Source: Aquabacterium soli
GTDB taxonomy: Bacteria > Pseudomonadota > Gammaproteobacteria > Burkholderiales > Burkholderiaceae_C
Assembly: GCF_003933735.1 (NCBI RefSeq)
Contig: NZ_RSED01000015.1
Location: 1-64,000, forward strand
DNA length: 64,000 nt
Reading direction: 5' to 3'
Both the position numbers and the translations under genes were made by a program. Each line of letters opens with the position of its first letter. The stretch's first letter is position 1. The notes below the pieces were generated by a model. The model was given only the letters and a program-made list of their open reading frames with translations. It made no database searches and had not been told where the DNA came from. Below are positions 1 to 9,281 of this stretch, piece by piece.

Positions 1-1245
1 GGGCGCCGAGACCGTCAAGCTCACAGCCAACACGGCGCAGAACACCACGCCAGCAGCGGGCACCGGCACGATCAATGACGGCAATGGCCTTCCCAGCCTG
101 AGCATCAACGACGTCGAAGTGAACGAAGCGGCCGGCACGGCCACCTTCACGGTGACCCTGAGCGGCCCGAGCAGCACCCAGGTGACGGTGAACTACGGCA
201 CGCAGGATGGTTCGGCCAAGGCCGGCCAGGACTACACGGCCAACAGCGGCACGCTGACCTTCGCCCCGGGCGAGACCAGCAAGACCATCACGGTCGCGAT
301 CACCAACGACAACATCTACGAAGGCATCGAGCAGTACCAGGTGGTGCTGAGCAATGCCAGTGCCAACGCGCAGATCGGTGACGGCACCGGCGTCGGTGGC
401 ATCAACGACCAGGGCGGTCCGACCACGCCGCCCCCCGGCCCGAACGTGCCGCCGACCACACCGGACGATGACCGCCCGGTGGTCAGCAGCGTGAGCAGCC
501 CGAGCGCCACGGAAGGCAGCCCGCTGGACTTCACGGTGACGCTGAGCAAGCAGAGCACGACAGCCACGAGCGTGACGCTCAAGCTGACGGGCGAGACGGC
601 CACGCTGGGCACGGACACCGGCACGGTGCGCGTGTCCACCGACGGTGGTGCGACCTACCAGACCGTGACGGTGGCGGCCGATGGCAGCTTCACCGTGAGC
701 GTGCCGGCCAACGCGCCGACCAACGCCCTGCACGTGCAGGTGCCCACGGTGGCGGACAACCTCAGCGAGGGCGCCGAGACCGTCAAGCTCACAGCCAACA
801 CGGCGCAGAACACCACGCCAGCAGCGGGCACCGGCACGATCAATGACGGCAATGGCCTTCCCAGCCTGAGCATCAACGACGTCGAAGTGAACGAAGCGGC
901 CGGCACGGCCACCTTCACGGTGACCCTGAGCGGCCCGAGCAGCACCCAGGTGACGGTGAACTACGGCACGCAGGATGGTTCGGCCAAGGCCGGCCAGGAC
1001 TACACGGCCAACAGCGGCACGCTGACCTTCGCCCCGGGCGAGACCAGCAAGACCATCACGGTCGCGATCACCAACGACAACATCTACGAAGGCATCGAGC
1101 AGTACCAGGTGGTGCTGAGCAATGCCAGTGCCAACGCGCAGATCGGTGACGGCACCGGCGTCGGTGGCATCAACGACCAGGGCGGTCCGACCACGCCGCC
1201 CCCCGGCCCGAACGTGCCGCCGACCACACCGGACGATGACCGCCC
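1..1245 (+). repeat. 768-bp-period tandem repeat inside the adhesin, 477 bp identical
   Basis: Bases 1-477 match bases 769-1245 with no difference that I could find, at an offset of 768 bp (256 codons). The repeat is in frame and encodes a Calx-beta module plus a proline-rich linker. Identity stops sharply after 477/1245, where the sequences diverge into related but different modules. The left boundary is outside the window. DNA-level identity, not only protein similarity, points to recent duplication or gene conversion. Confidence 0.92.
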
Positions 1246-4200
1246 AACGGTGGCCAGCATCACCAGCCCTTCGGTGACGGAAGGCCAGCCGCTCGGTTTC
1301 GTCGTGAAGTTGAGCAACCAGTTCGACACGGCCGTTTCCGTCAAGCTGACGCTGACGGGCGGCACGGGAGCGCAGGGCAAGGCCACGATCGGCGTGGACA
1401 CCGGCACCGTCGAATACTCCGTCGATGGCGGTGTGACCTATTCGCAGGCTGTGATCGCTGCTGATGGCTCGTTCACTGTGGTAGTTCCCGCCGGCACCAA
1501 TGGCACCCGCGTGGACAGCATCCTGGTGCGCGTCCCTACGGTGGACGATGTGCTGCCCGAAGGTGCCGAGACGCTGACCCTGTCGGGTCAGACAACACGG
1601 GATGCGTCAGAAGGCCGGCCTGTGGTGGCAGGCACGGGCACCATCGTCGACAACGATGCCCCGCCCGCCGTCGATCTGGATGCCGACAACTCGTCCGGCA
1701 TCCCTGGCAACGGCTACCAGACGACCTACACCGAGAACGGCACTCCGATCGCCATCGCCGACCTCGACATCCGCATCACCGATGTGGACAGCACGGTCTT
1801 GCGCGGTGCCACCATCAAGCTCACCAATGCGCAAACGGGTGACACGTTCGCCGTGGTCGGCACCCTGCCTTCCGGCATCTCGGCCAGCGTGTCCAACGGC
1901 ACCATCACCTTGACGGGGGCTGCCTCTCTGGCTGACTACCAGACGGCCATCCGTCAGATCGGCTTTGCCAACACCACCGACACACCCGCCACGGTCGACC
2001 GCGTCATCACGGTCACGGTCAATGACGGGACTTCCGACAGCGCCGTTGCCACGACCACCATCAAGGTGATCGCCGTGAACGATCCACCGGAAGTGACGGA
2101 CACGCCGACGAATCCGGGCGGCCCGGGTACCTCGTTCGATCCGAACACGGGCAACTACAGCCACACCACGCCCGAAGACACCCCGGTCAGCGGCCAGGTC
2201 AAGGCCACGGACAAGGATGGTGACGCACTGACCTTCACGAAGGGCAGCGACCCGGCGCATGGCACCGTCACCGTGAACCCGGACGGCACCTGGACCTACA
2301 CGCCCAACCCTGATTACAACGGCGGCGACAGCTTCAAGGTGGTGGTCAGTGACGGCAAGGGCGGCACGGACACCTCCATCGTCAACATCGGCGTCACGCC
2401 GGTCAACGACGCGCCCGTGCTGGTGGCCCAAACCGCCGCCGTGTCGGAGGAAGGTCTGGCTGGTGGCTTGGCCGACAACACCGGCGCGCCCTCGGACACG
2501 ACCAATGCGAGCACCGTCTCGGGCACGATCGCGGCGTCCGATCCTGATGGCGCCACACCATCGAACTGGACGCTGGAAGCGCCCACCACGGTCCTCACCT
2601 CGGGCGGTGCGGCCGTGACCTGGACGGGCAATGGCACCCAGACGCTCACCGCCACGGCGGGCGGTGTCACCGTGGGCACGCTGACCATCAACAACAGCGG
2701 CGGCTACACCTTCACGCTCAAGGCACCGCTGGATCACCCTGTGGCCAACGCCGAGGACGTGCTGCCGCTGAACTTCACGGTGCGTGCCAGCGATGGTCAG
2801 TTGACGAGTTCGACCACGCTGACCATCAACGTGGAAGACGACGCGCCCAGCGCCGCAGTGCCGCAAACTCGCGACACGTCGGGCATCGACTCCAACATCA
2901 TGGTGATCCTGGACATGTCGACGTCCATGAACACGCTCGATGGTGTCAATGGCACGACTCGCCTGGCCAGCGCCATCGCATCCATCAACAGCCTGCTCGA
3001 CAAGTACGATGCGCTGGGCGACGTGCGCGTGCGCCTGGTGACCTTCGGTACCAACGCACAGGCCCGCGGCGATGTCTGGACCACGGTGGCCGAAGCGCGC
3101 AGCATCCTGGCGAGCCTGGGCACGACCGCGCCGACCAACCAGGGCACCAACTACGACGAAGCGCTGGGCGATGCCATCACGGCCTTTGCCAGCGCTGGCA
3201 AGCTGTCATCTGCCCAGAACGTGTCCTACTTCATCTCCGATGGCGCACCGACGTTCGGCTCTGGCACCGAGAGTCAGCTCACCCCCACGGGGCAGAGCCC
3301 TGGTACGCCTGCCACCAATGGCTCCGGCAGCAACCAGGACGGCGGCGACACCGGCATCCAGGCCAACGAAGAGTTTCTCTGGAAGAACTTCCTTACCGCC
3401 AACCAGATCGACAGCTTTGCGCTGGGCGTGGGCGGCGTGACGGCAACGCAGCGCACCTTCCTGGACCCGATCGCCTTTGATGGCCGGGCCGTGGCCGAGC
3501 GCAATGGTGTCGTGGTCAGCGCGTTCTCGCAGCTCGATGGCGTGTTGGCAACCACGATTCCTGCGTCGATCAACGGCAACCTGCTGTCCGGCAGCTTCCT
3601 GGGCAACGGCAGCGTGGGCGCCGATGCGCCGGCGTATGTGAAGTCGCTGACGGTCAATGGCATCACCTACACCTACAACCCGGCCGATGGGGGCTCGATC
3701 ACGGTGACAGGCGGCGTCAGTGCCGGCGTGTTCGACACCACCACCGATACATTGACGATCACCACCAAGCTGGCCGATGGCTCGACAGGCGGCAAGTTCA
3801 TCGTCGACATGGATGGCGGCGACTACCGCTACGAGGTGCCGCCGGTGGTGCCGGCCGGTGGTGCCAGCGAGGTCCTGAACTTCGTGATCACCGACCGTGA
3901 TGGCGACACGACGGGCTCGGCCCTGACCGTCAACGTCAGCAAGCCGACCGTGACCAACGGCACGGCGGGTGCGGACACGCTGAACGGCGGTTCCGGCATC
4001 GACTTCATCACCGGCGGCGAGGGCAACGACACCATCAATGGCGGTGCGGGCGACGACAAGCTGTACGGCAACAATGGCAGTGACATCCTGAATGGCGGCG
4101 CCGGCAATGACGTGCTGCACGGTGGGGCTGGCAACGACACCCTCAATGGTGGCGATGGCAATGACCTGCTCATCGGCGGTGCCGGCAACGACACGTTGAC

Positions 4201-4603
4201 GGGCGGCCTGGGTTCGGATGTGTTCCAGTGGACACTGGCCGATCCGGGCACCAACGCTGCTACCCGGGCCACCGATACCGTCAAGGACTTCAACGTGGCG
4301 GCGGCTTCGGCCGGTGGCGATGTGCTGGATCTGCGTGACCTGCTCACCGGTGAGAACACCACGGGTGGTGCGGGCAACCTGCAGAACTTCCTGGACTTCG
4401 ACACCAGCACCGGCAATACCGTGATCCGCATCAGCCCGACAGGCGCTTTCAGCAACGGCACCTACGCGGCCGCCAGCGACCATCAGCAGATCGTGCTGGA
4501 GGGGGTGAACATTCGCACCGGGCTGGGCTTGGCCGCCAATGCCACGGATGCGCAGATCATCACCAAGCTGATCCAGGACGGGAAGTTGCTCGTCGACAAC
4601 TGA
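2..4603 (+). CDS. Giant RTX/Calx-beta/vWFA adhesin, 5'-truncated by the window edge
   Basis: The reading frame is open from base 2, so the N-terminus lies outside the window; 1533 residues are visible. Domains in order: Calx-beta-like repeats (about 90-1660), cadherin/VCBS-like modules (about 1660-2860), a vWFA domain (about 2880-3560) with the MIDAS motif DMSTS at 2912-2926, then RTX glycine-aspartate nonapeptides (GGAGNDTL type, about 3960-4220) and a C-terminal block typical of type I secretion targets (SDVFQW through the final LLVDN). The family is exported by ABC type I secretion, folds when RTX repeats bind calcium, and promotes adhesion. The C-terminal half is clearly paralogous to the next gene. 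An intrinsic terminator follows. No secretion genes are in the window. The adhesive role is inferred from domain content. Confidence 0.93.
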   Translation, partial: GAETVKLTANTAQNTTPAAGTGTINDGNGLPSLSINDVEVNEAAGTATFTVTLSGPSSTQVTVNYGTQDGSAKAGQDYTANSGTLTFAPGETSKTITVAITNDNIYEGIEQYQVVLSNASANAQIGDGTGVGGINDQGGPTTPPPGPNVPPTTPDDDRPVVSSVSSPSATEGSPLDFTVTLSKQSTTATSVTLKLTGETATLGTDTGTVRVSTDGGATYQTVTVAADGSFTVSVPANAPTNALHVQVPTVADNLSEGAETVKLTANTAQNTTPAAGTGTINDGNGLPSLSINDVEVNEAAGTATFTVTLSGPSSTQVTVNYGTQDGSAKAGQDYTANSGTLTFAPGETSKTITVAITNDNIYEGIEQYQVVLSNASANAQIGDGTGVGGINDQGGPTTPPPGPNVPPTTPDDDRPTVASITSPSVTEGQPLGFVVKLSNQFDTAVSVKLTLTGGTGAQGKATIGVDTGTVEYSVDGGVTYSQAVIAADGSFTVVVPAGTNGTRVDSILVRVPTVDDVLPEGAETLTLSGQTTRDASEGRPVVAGTGTIVDNDAPPAVDLDADNSSGIPGNGYQTTYTENGTPIAIADLDIRITDVDSTVLRGATIKLTNAQTGDTFAVVGTLPSGISASVSNGTITLTGAASLADYQTAIRQIGFANTTDTPATVDRVITVTVNDGTSDSAVATTTIKVIAVNDPPEVTDTPTNPGGPGTSFDPNTGNYSHTTPEDTPVSGQVKATDKDGDALTFTKGSDPAHGTVTVNPDGTWTYTPNPDYNGGDSFKVVVSDGKGGTDTSIVNIGVTPVNDAPVLVAQTAAVSEEGLAGGLADNTGAPSDTTNASTVSGTIAASDPDGATPSNWTLEAPTTVLTSGGAAVTWTGNGTQTLTATAGGVTVGTLTINNSGGYTFTLKAPLDHPVANAEDVLPLNFTVRASDGQLTSSTTLTINVEDDAPSAAVPQTRDTSGIDSNIMVILDMSTSMNTLDGVNGTTRLASAIASINSLLDKYDALGDVRVRLVTFGTNAQARGDVWTTVAEARSILASLGTTAPTNQGTNYDEALGDAITAFASAGKLSSAQNVSYFISDGAPTFGSGTESQLTPTGQSPGTPATNGSGSNQDGGDTGIQANEEFLWKNFLTANQIDSFALGVGGVTATQRTFLDPIAFDGRAVAERNGVVVSAFSQLDGVLATTIPASINGNLLSGSFLGNGSVGADAPAYVKSLTVNGITYTYNPADGGSITVTGGVSAGVFDTTTDTLTITTKLADGSTGGKFIVDMDGGDYRYEVPPVVPAGGASEVLNFVITDRDGDTTGSALTVNVSKPTVTNGTAGADTLNGGSGIDFITGGEGNDTINGGAGDDKLYGNNGSDILNGGAGNDVLHGGAGNDTLNGGDGNDLLIGGAGNDTLTGGLGSDVFQWTLADPGTNAATRATDTVKDFNVAAASAGGDVLDLRDLLTGENTTGGAGNLQNFLDFDTSTGNTVIRISPTGAFSNGTYAAASDHQQIVLEGVNIRTGLGLAANATDAQIITKLIQDGKLLVDN

Positions 4604-4622
4604 GGCCTCACGACTTGACTTG

Positions 4623-4650
4623 AAAGCCCGCCTTGATGGCGGGCTTTTTT
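4623..4650 (+). terminator. Intrinsic terminator after the first adhesin
   Basis: A 10-bp perfect stem (AAAGCCCGCC / GGCGGGCTTT) with a 5-nt loop runs into a T tract 20 bp after the stop codon. Confidence 0.9.
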
Positions 4651-4828
4651 CTGCCAATTTTCCAATATGCGAAAAATAGAAGGCGTTCCCTCTGAATGAG
4701 GGTGGGACAAAGCGTGTGGGGAGGAGAGCCCTCAACTGAGCAGCAAAGTGATCAGATGCCGAGAAACGTGCAAACCGTCACATTTGCAGAGGAGCCTTAT
4801 CCGGATAGCTGAACATGGCTTCGTGATT

Positions 4829-4854
4829 TACCGCACTCAGCGGTGCGGTTTTTG
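4829..4854 (+). terminator. Terminator-like hairpin upstream of the second adhesin
   Basis: ACCGCA (4830-4835) pairs with TGCGGT (4844-4849), followed by a run of T. It lies about 65 bp before the ATG of the second adhesin, inside the 316-bp gap 4604-4919. It could end read-through from the first gene or act as an attenuator. I see no convincing sigma70 promoter in the rest of this gap. Confidence 0.5.
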
Positions 4855-4919
4855 GCTGGTTTGGCGCAGTGCGATCGGATTACATTGCAGTCAGTTGTAT
4901 TAGCCCTCTGGAGTCGCCC

Positions 4920-7900
4920 ATGCCTTTGCTCGCCAAATCCCAATCCGGGACCGTGACCGCACTTTGGGGCACAGCGTTCCTGCAGTTGCCGGATGGCACG
5001 CTCAAGCCGATCAAAGTGGGGGACCACCTGAACTGGGGCGAGCAGATCCTGACGTCTCAGGACGGCATCGTCCAGATCACCCGCCCCGACGGTCAGATGG
5101 CTGAGTTGCGGGCTGATGCGCTGGCGCCTTCCGATCTGGACCGGGACATCGCCGGGCTGGAAGACGGAGAGATCGACTTTGCAACCGCGGCTGGCCTGAC
5201 CGGCGGCGGCGAGGGTGGGCTGACTCCCGGCCTGCGCGTGGACCGCGTCAGCGAGTCCGTGACCCCTCTGAATTTCGCTTTCGATACGGCCGGCCTTGGC
5301 CCGGGCGCACCGCTGGCGGGCGTCGAGCAACCGTTCATTGCCGACCAGGTGCCGGCGGTGACGTTGCCCACCTTGTCCGTGGGCAATGCCAGCACCATCG
5401 AGGGTGGCAATGCAGTGTTCACTGTGTCCTTGAGTGCGCCCTCCAGCACGTCGCAGACCTACGACCTGGCGCTGAGCGATGGCACGGCCGCGCAGGGCCA
5501 GGATTACGCAAACACCATCGAGGTGTCCTTCGACAATGGCGTGACCTGGGCGGCCGTGGTCAATGGACAGGTGGTGCTGCCAGCGGGCCAGACCGGTTTC
5601 CTGGCACGTGTGCCCACGCTCGACGACAACCTCACCGAAGCCACCGAGACCTTCACGCTGACCGTGTCCGGCGCGGGCACGGTCAATGGCAGCGCTGCAG
5701 GCATCGGTTCCATCGTGGACAACGATGCCCCGCCGGTGCTGGATCTGGATACCAACGACTCCAGTGGCACCACGGGCAGCGGCTACCAGACCCGCTACAC
5801 CGAGAACGGGGAGCCCGTGCGCCTGGCCGATGCCGACGTGAGCATCACGGATGCGGACAGCGCCATCTTGAAAGGCGCCACCATCACGCTGACCAATGCG
5901 CAGGCCGGTGACGTGCTCAGTGTGCTGGGCACTTTGCCCTCGGGCATCACGGCTGCCGTCAATGGTTCAATCATCACCTTGACGGGCGATGCCAGTCTGG
6001 CCGCCTACCAGGCCGCCTTGCGAGAGATCGGGTTCTCAAGCACCGGCGACAATCCGTCCACGGCGGCCCGCAGTGTCGAGATCACCGTGACCGATGGCGG
6101 GCAGATCAGCAACACGGCCGTGACCACCATCGAGGTGGTCGGGGTGAACGATGCCCCCACCGTGTCGGCCACCTCTGGCACCGTCTCTGAAGAGGGCCTG
6201 CCCGGCGGGGCCACCGATCCCAATGCGCCGTCGCCCGAATCGGCTGTGTTCAGCGGCAAGATCGACGTGTCTGATCCTGACGGAGATGCCACCACGATCA
6301 CCCTGACCGGCCCTGGCGGCATCTATGGCAGCAACGGCAGCGAAGTGATCTGGACCAGCGATGGCAAGGGCGGCTTGATCGGCACCGCTGGCTCGACCCC
6401 CGTGGCCACGCTGACCATCGATGCCGCCGGCAACTACACTTTTGAGCTGAAGGGCCCGTTGAAGCACAGCGCGCAGGGCGAGGACACGCTGGACCTCACG
6501 TTCGGCGTCAGCGTCAGCGATGGGCAAGGCGGCACGGGCACCACATCGTTCACCGTCACGGTGCAGGATGATTCACCGGCCACACTGCTTCCCGTCACCG
6601 ACACGGTGCAGGTGCTGGACACCAACGTGCTGATTGTGTTGGACGTGTCAGGCTCGATGAACAACCAAAGCGGCATTGGCGACCTGAGCAGCCTGCAGGC
6701 TGCCATCCAGTCGATCAACGCGTTGCTGGAGAGTTACGACCAGTTCGGCAATGTCTCCGTGCGTCTGGTCACCTTCTCGGATACCGTGCAGGCCCTGGGA
6801 ACAACCTGGGTCAGCATTGCGGAGGCCAAGACGCTGCTGGCCAACATCTCGGCCATTGGCAGCACCAACTATGACTACGGCCTGTCGGCCGCAGAGGATG
6901 CGTTCGCCAGCGACGGCAAGATCAGCGGTGCGCAGAACGTGTCCTACTTTTTCTCCGATGGGGACCCGACCCTGTCCGATGCCAACCCGAAGGGGACGGC
7001 GTTCGGTGGCAACAACGATGGCAACGTCACCAACCCGGAGTTGGGTGACGGCATCGATGCCTTGGAAGAGGCCGCCTGGCAAGCCTTCCTGGACGCCAAC
7101 CGGATCACCTCCTATGTGGTGGGCCTGGGGGCCAGCGTCAACCAGAGCAACCTGAACCCGATCGCCTACGATGGTCAATCGTCGTCCGATCTGGACGCCA
7201 CGGTGGTGACCGATCTGGCACAGCTTGGCTCGGTGCTGGCCGGGACGGTGAAGCAGACCACCAGCGGCTCCTTGTCCGATGGGCAACTGCTCGGGGCCGA
7301 TGGCTTTGGTCACATGCAGAGCATCACGGTCGATGGCGTCTCGTACACCTACGATGCGGCCAACCCGGTGGTGTCCATCACAACGGCGCTGGGCCAGTCG
7401 CTCACGGTCAATTTCGATACCGGAGCCTATACCTACTCCGTGCGTGAAGCCCTCGGCAGCAGTGCCACCGAGAACTTCAGCTATACCCTGGTCGACAGGG
7501 ATGGGGACAGCGCATCGTCCACGTTGACCATCGAGGTGCAGCGCACCGTGGTGGCCGAGGGGACGGCCTCTGCCGACACCTTGACCGGGCAACTGGCAGA
7601 TGCCAACGTCATTCTGGGTCGGGGTGGGAACGACATCATCATTGGTGGTGCGGTTGGTGACCAACTGTTCGGCAATGAGGGCAATGATGTGCTGCGGGGG
7701 CTGGGCGGCGATGACTTCCTGCACGGTGGTGCGGGCAACGACACGCTGGTGGGCGGCGTGGGCAGCGACACCCTGGTGGGGGGGCTCGGCTCCGACGTGT
7801 TCCGTTGGGACCTGGGCGATGCCGGCACGGGTGTTGCACAGCGCCCTGTCGACACCATCAAGGACTTCGACGTGGCAGCGCCCGCCGCGGGCGGTGATGT

Positions 7901-8171
7901 GCTGGACCTGCGCGATCTGCTGGAGGGCGAGAACACCGGCAACCTGTCCAACTACCTGAACTTCGAGACCAGCGGTTCGAGCACCGTGATCCGGGTGAGC
8001 ACCACCGGCGGCTTTGCCAATGGCACTTACGCCTCAGGTGCCGACAACCAGCAGATCGTGCTGGAGGGCGTGAACCTGCGAAGCGGTCTGGGCCTGGCGG
8101 CGGACGCCAGCGGCGCACAGATCATCGGCAAGCTGATCGAGAACGGCAAGCTGCTGGTGGACAACGGCTGA
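4920..8171 (+). CDS. LapA-like RTX adhesin with N-terminal retention module and vWFA domain
   Basis: Predicted 1083 aa. I chose the ATG at 4920 because CTGGAG lies just upstream and MPLLAKSQSG begins the conserved N-terminal retention module of LapA-type adhesins; a GTG 51 bp earlier is less likely. Residues 1-90 form the module, ending in TAAG (89-92), the type of dialanine site cut by the periplasmic protease LapG. Then come a Calx-beta module (about 5360-5735), T1SS/VCBS-like repeats (5740-6580), a vWFA domain with MIDAS motif DVSGS at residues 575-579, RTX repeats (about 7610-7800) and a type I secretion C-terminus ending LLVDNG. The family is held in the outer membrane by the retention module and released by LapG when c-di-GMP falls. 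lapD, lapG and the secretion genes are not in the window. Confidence 0.93.
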   Translation: MPLLAKSQSGTVTALWGTAFLQLPDGTLKPIKVGDHLNWGEQILTSQDGIVQITRPDGQMAELRADALAPSDLDRDIAGLEDGEIDFATAAGLTGGGEGGLTPGLRVDRVSESVTPLNFAFDTAGLGPGAPLAGVEQPFIADQVPAVTLPTLSVGNASTIEGGNAVFTVSLSAPSSTSQTYDLALSDGTAAQGQDYANTIEVSFDNGVTWAAVVNGQVVLPAGQTGFLARVPTLDDNLTEATETFTLTVSGAGTVNGSAAGIGSIVDNDAPPVLDLDTNDSSGTTGSGYQTRYTENGEPVRLADADVSITDADSAILKGATITLTNAQAGDVLSVLGTLPSGITAAVNGSIITLTGDASLAAYQAALREIGFSSTGDNPSTAARSVEITVTDGGQISNTAVTTIEVVGVNDAPTVSATSGTVSEEGLPGGATDPNAPSPESAVFSGKIDVSDPDGDATTITLTGPGGIYGSNGSEVIWTSDGKGGLIGTAGSTPVATLTIDAAGNYTFELKGPLKHSAQGEDTLDLTFGVSVSDGQGGTGTTSFTVTVQDDSPATLLPVTDTVQVLDTNVLIVLDVSGSMNNQSGIGDLSSLQAAIQSINALLESYDQFGNVSVRLVTFSDTVQALGTTWVSIAEAKTLLANISAIGSTNYDYGLSAAEDAFASDGKISGAQNVSYFFSDGDPTLSDANPKGTAFGGNNDGNVTNPELGDGIDALEEAAWQAFLDANRITSYVVGLGASVNQSNLNPIAYDGQSSSDLDATVVTDLAQLGSVLAGTVKQTTSGSLSDGQLLGADGFGHMQSITVDGVSYTYDAANPVVSITTALGQSLTVNFDTGAYTYSVREALGSSATENFSYTLVDRDGDSASSTLTIEVQRTVVAEGTASADTLTGQLADANVILGRGGNDIIIGGAVGDQLFGNEGNDVLRGLGGDDFLHGGAGNDTLVGGVGSDTLVGGLGSDVFRWDLGDAGTGVAQRPVDTIKDFDVAAPAAGGDVLDLRDLLEGENTGNLSNYLNFETSGSSTVIRVSTTGGFANGTYASGADNQQIVLEGVNLRSGLGLAADASGAQIIGKLIENGKLLVDNG

Positions 8172-8197
8172 GGCCTGGGCCGCGGACTGCGGTGTGC

Positions 8198-8788
8198 TCA
8201 GTCGAGCTGCTCCAGGCGAGCCTGCAGACGCCTCTTCACCCCGGGCCATTCGTCTTCGATGAGGCTGAAGCGCACGGAGTTGCGCTTGTGCCCATCGGGC
8301 ATGATGCGCTCATGACGCAGGATGCCTTCCTGCTGCGCGCCCAGGCGCAGGATCGCGGCGCGGGATGCGGCATTGCGCTCATCGGTCTGCAACTGCACAC
8401 GTATGCAGCCCATGCTGTCGAATGCTTCCCCCAGCATCAGCAGCTTGGCTTCTGTGTTGGCGAAGCTGCGCTGCCACGAGCGGGCCAGCCAGGTGTGTCC
8501 GATCTCCAGCTTGCGATTGTCCCGGTCGATCTTCCAGAACCGTGATGAGCCGATGACCTGACCAGTGTCACGCAGGGTGGTGACGAATGGCATGACATGG
8601 CCTTGCCGCTGGCCGTCGAGAGCCCGAGCGATGTAAGCCTGGACTGTTGCTGCCGAAGGCACCACGGTGAAAGGCAATGACCACAGCTCGCCATCGGCGG
8701 CGGCTTCGACCAGGGCATCGGCATCGCTCGCCAGCAAAGGGCGCAACACGATGCGCTGGCCGCTCAGGGTAGGGACGGAATGGCTCAT
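8198..8788 (-). CDS. GNAT-family N-acetyltransferase (RimJ/RimL type)
   Basis: A 196-aa protein starting MSHSVPTLSG at the ATG 8786-8788; longer in-frame extensions upstream look non-coding. It has the layout of acetyltransferases that modify protein N-termini or small amines: QRIVLRPL at the start, the central strand GQVIGSSRFW, IGHTWLARSWQRS, and the C-terminal ASRAAILRLGA followed by ILRHERIMPDG. It converges with the adhesin gene, with 26 bp between the stops. The substrate cannot be told from sequence. Confidence 0.88.
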   Translation of the reverse strand: MSHSVPTLSGQRIVLRPLLASDADALVEAAADGELWSLPFTVVPSAATVQAYIARALDGQRQGHVMPFVTTLRDTGQVIGSSRFWKIDRDNRKLEIGHTWLARSWQRSFANTEAKLLMLGEAFDSMGCIRVQLQTDERNAASRAAILRLGAQQEGILRHERIMPDGHKRNSVRFSLIEDEWPGVKRRLQARLEQLD

Positions 8789-8811
8789 GAACGGCTCAAT
8801 GCGGCGGCATG

Positions 8812-9006
8812 TCAGGACACGGCGGCACGCTTGAGCTTGTGGTGATACACGAATCCAACGGTCACCAGTGTGCCTCCGCAGACCAGCTCCGACAGCCCAA
8901 CCAAGGTGAAGGTCAAGGAGCCGTTGTACAGGCCGCTCGCCAACGCCGGGACACCTGCTGCGAACATCACGCCACCGGCGATCCAGAAAACTTGAGGTTT
9001 CTTCAT
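8812..9006 (-). CDS. Small two-helix membrane protein, unknown function
   Basis: A 64-aa protein starting MKKPQVFWIAGG. Two hydrophobic segments (about residues 6-24 and 30-53) are joined by a short polar loop, and the C-terminus is basic (HHKLKRAAVS). It lies 23 bp upstream of the acetyltransferase on the same strand and may be co-transcribed with it. I recognise no family. The 275 bp between its start and the kinase start at 9282 must hold divergent promoters, but I see no strong promoter there. Confidence 0.6.
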   Translation of the reverse strand: MKKPQVFWIAGGVMFAAGVPALASGLYNGSLTFTLVGLSELVCGGTLVTVGFVYHHKLKRAAVS

Positions 9007-9281
9007 ACGTTGTTGGTGGCCTGAGATCGCGGCCACTGCTGAATATCGTAGGGCATGTGGAGACGCGCCAGAGCGCCGCTGCCCGTATTCGCGCGTCGGA
9101 TGAAGGGATTGCGGACGCTGGGGGGCGCACGCAGGCAAAGCCCCCAGGCCAAGGGGTTAGGGCGCTGCAGGATTTCACGAACTTGCGCGGCAAACCGGCG
9201 GTTGTCCCTCTGCATTGTTTCAGCGGCTTGAAGGACACTCCCGGGAGACCGGAAGCGGTTCCGGTGCTGAGGTTGTTGTTA

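Noticed and set aside
1-1245. Regularly spaced repeats suggesting a CRISPR or satellite array
   Set aside because: The repeats are 768 bp long, in frame and encode Calx-beta adhesin modules.
3206-4735. A minus-strand frame of about 500 codons over the RTX region
   Set aside because: Created by the repetitive GC-rich RTX sequence; no motifs and antisense to a clear coding region.
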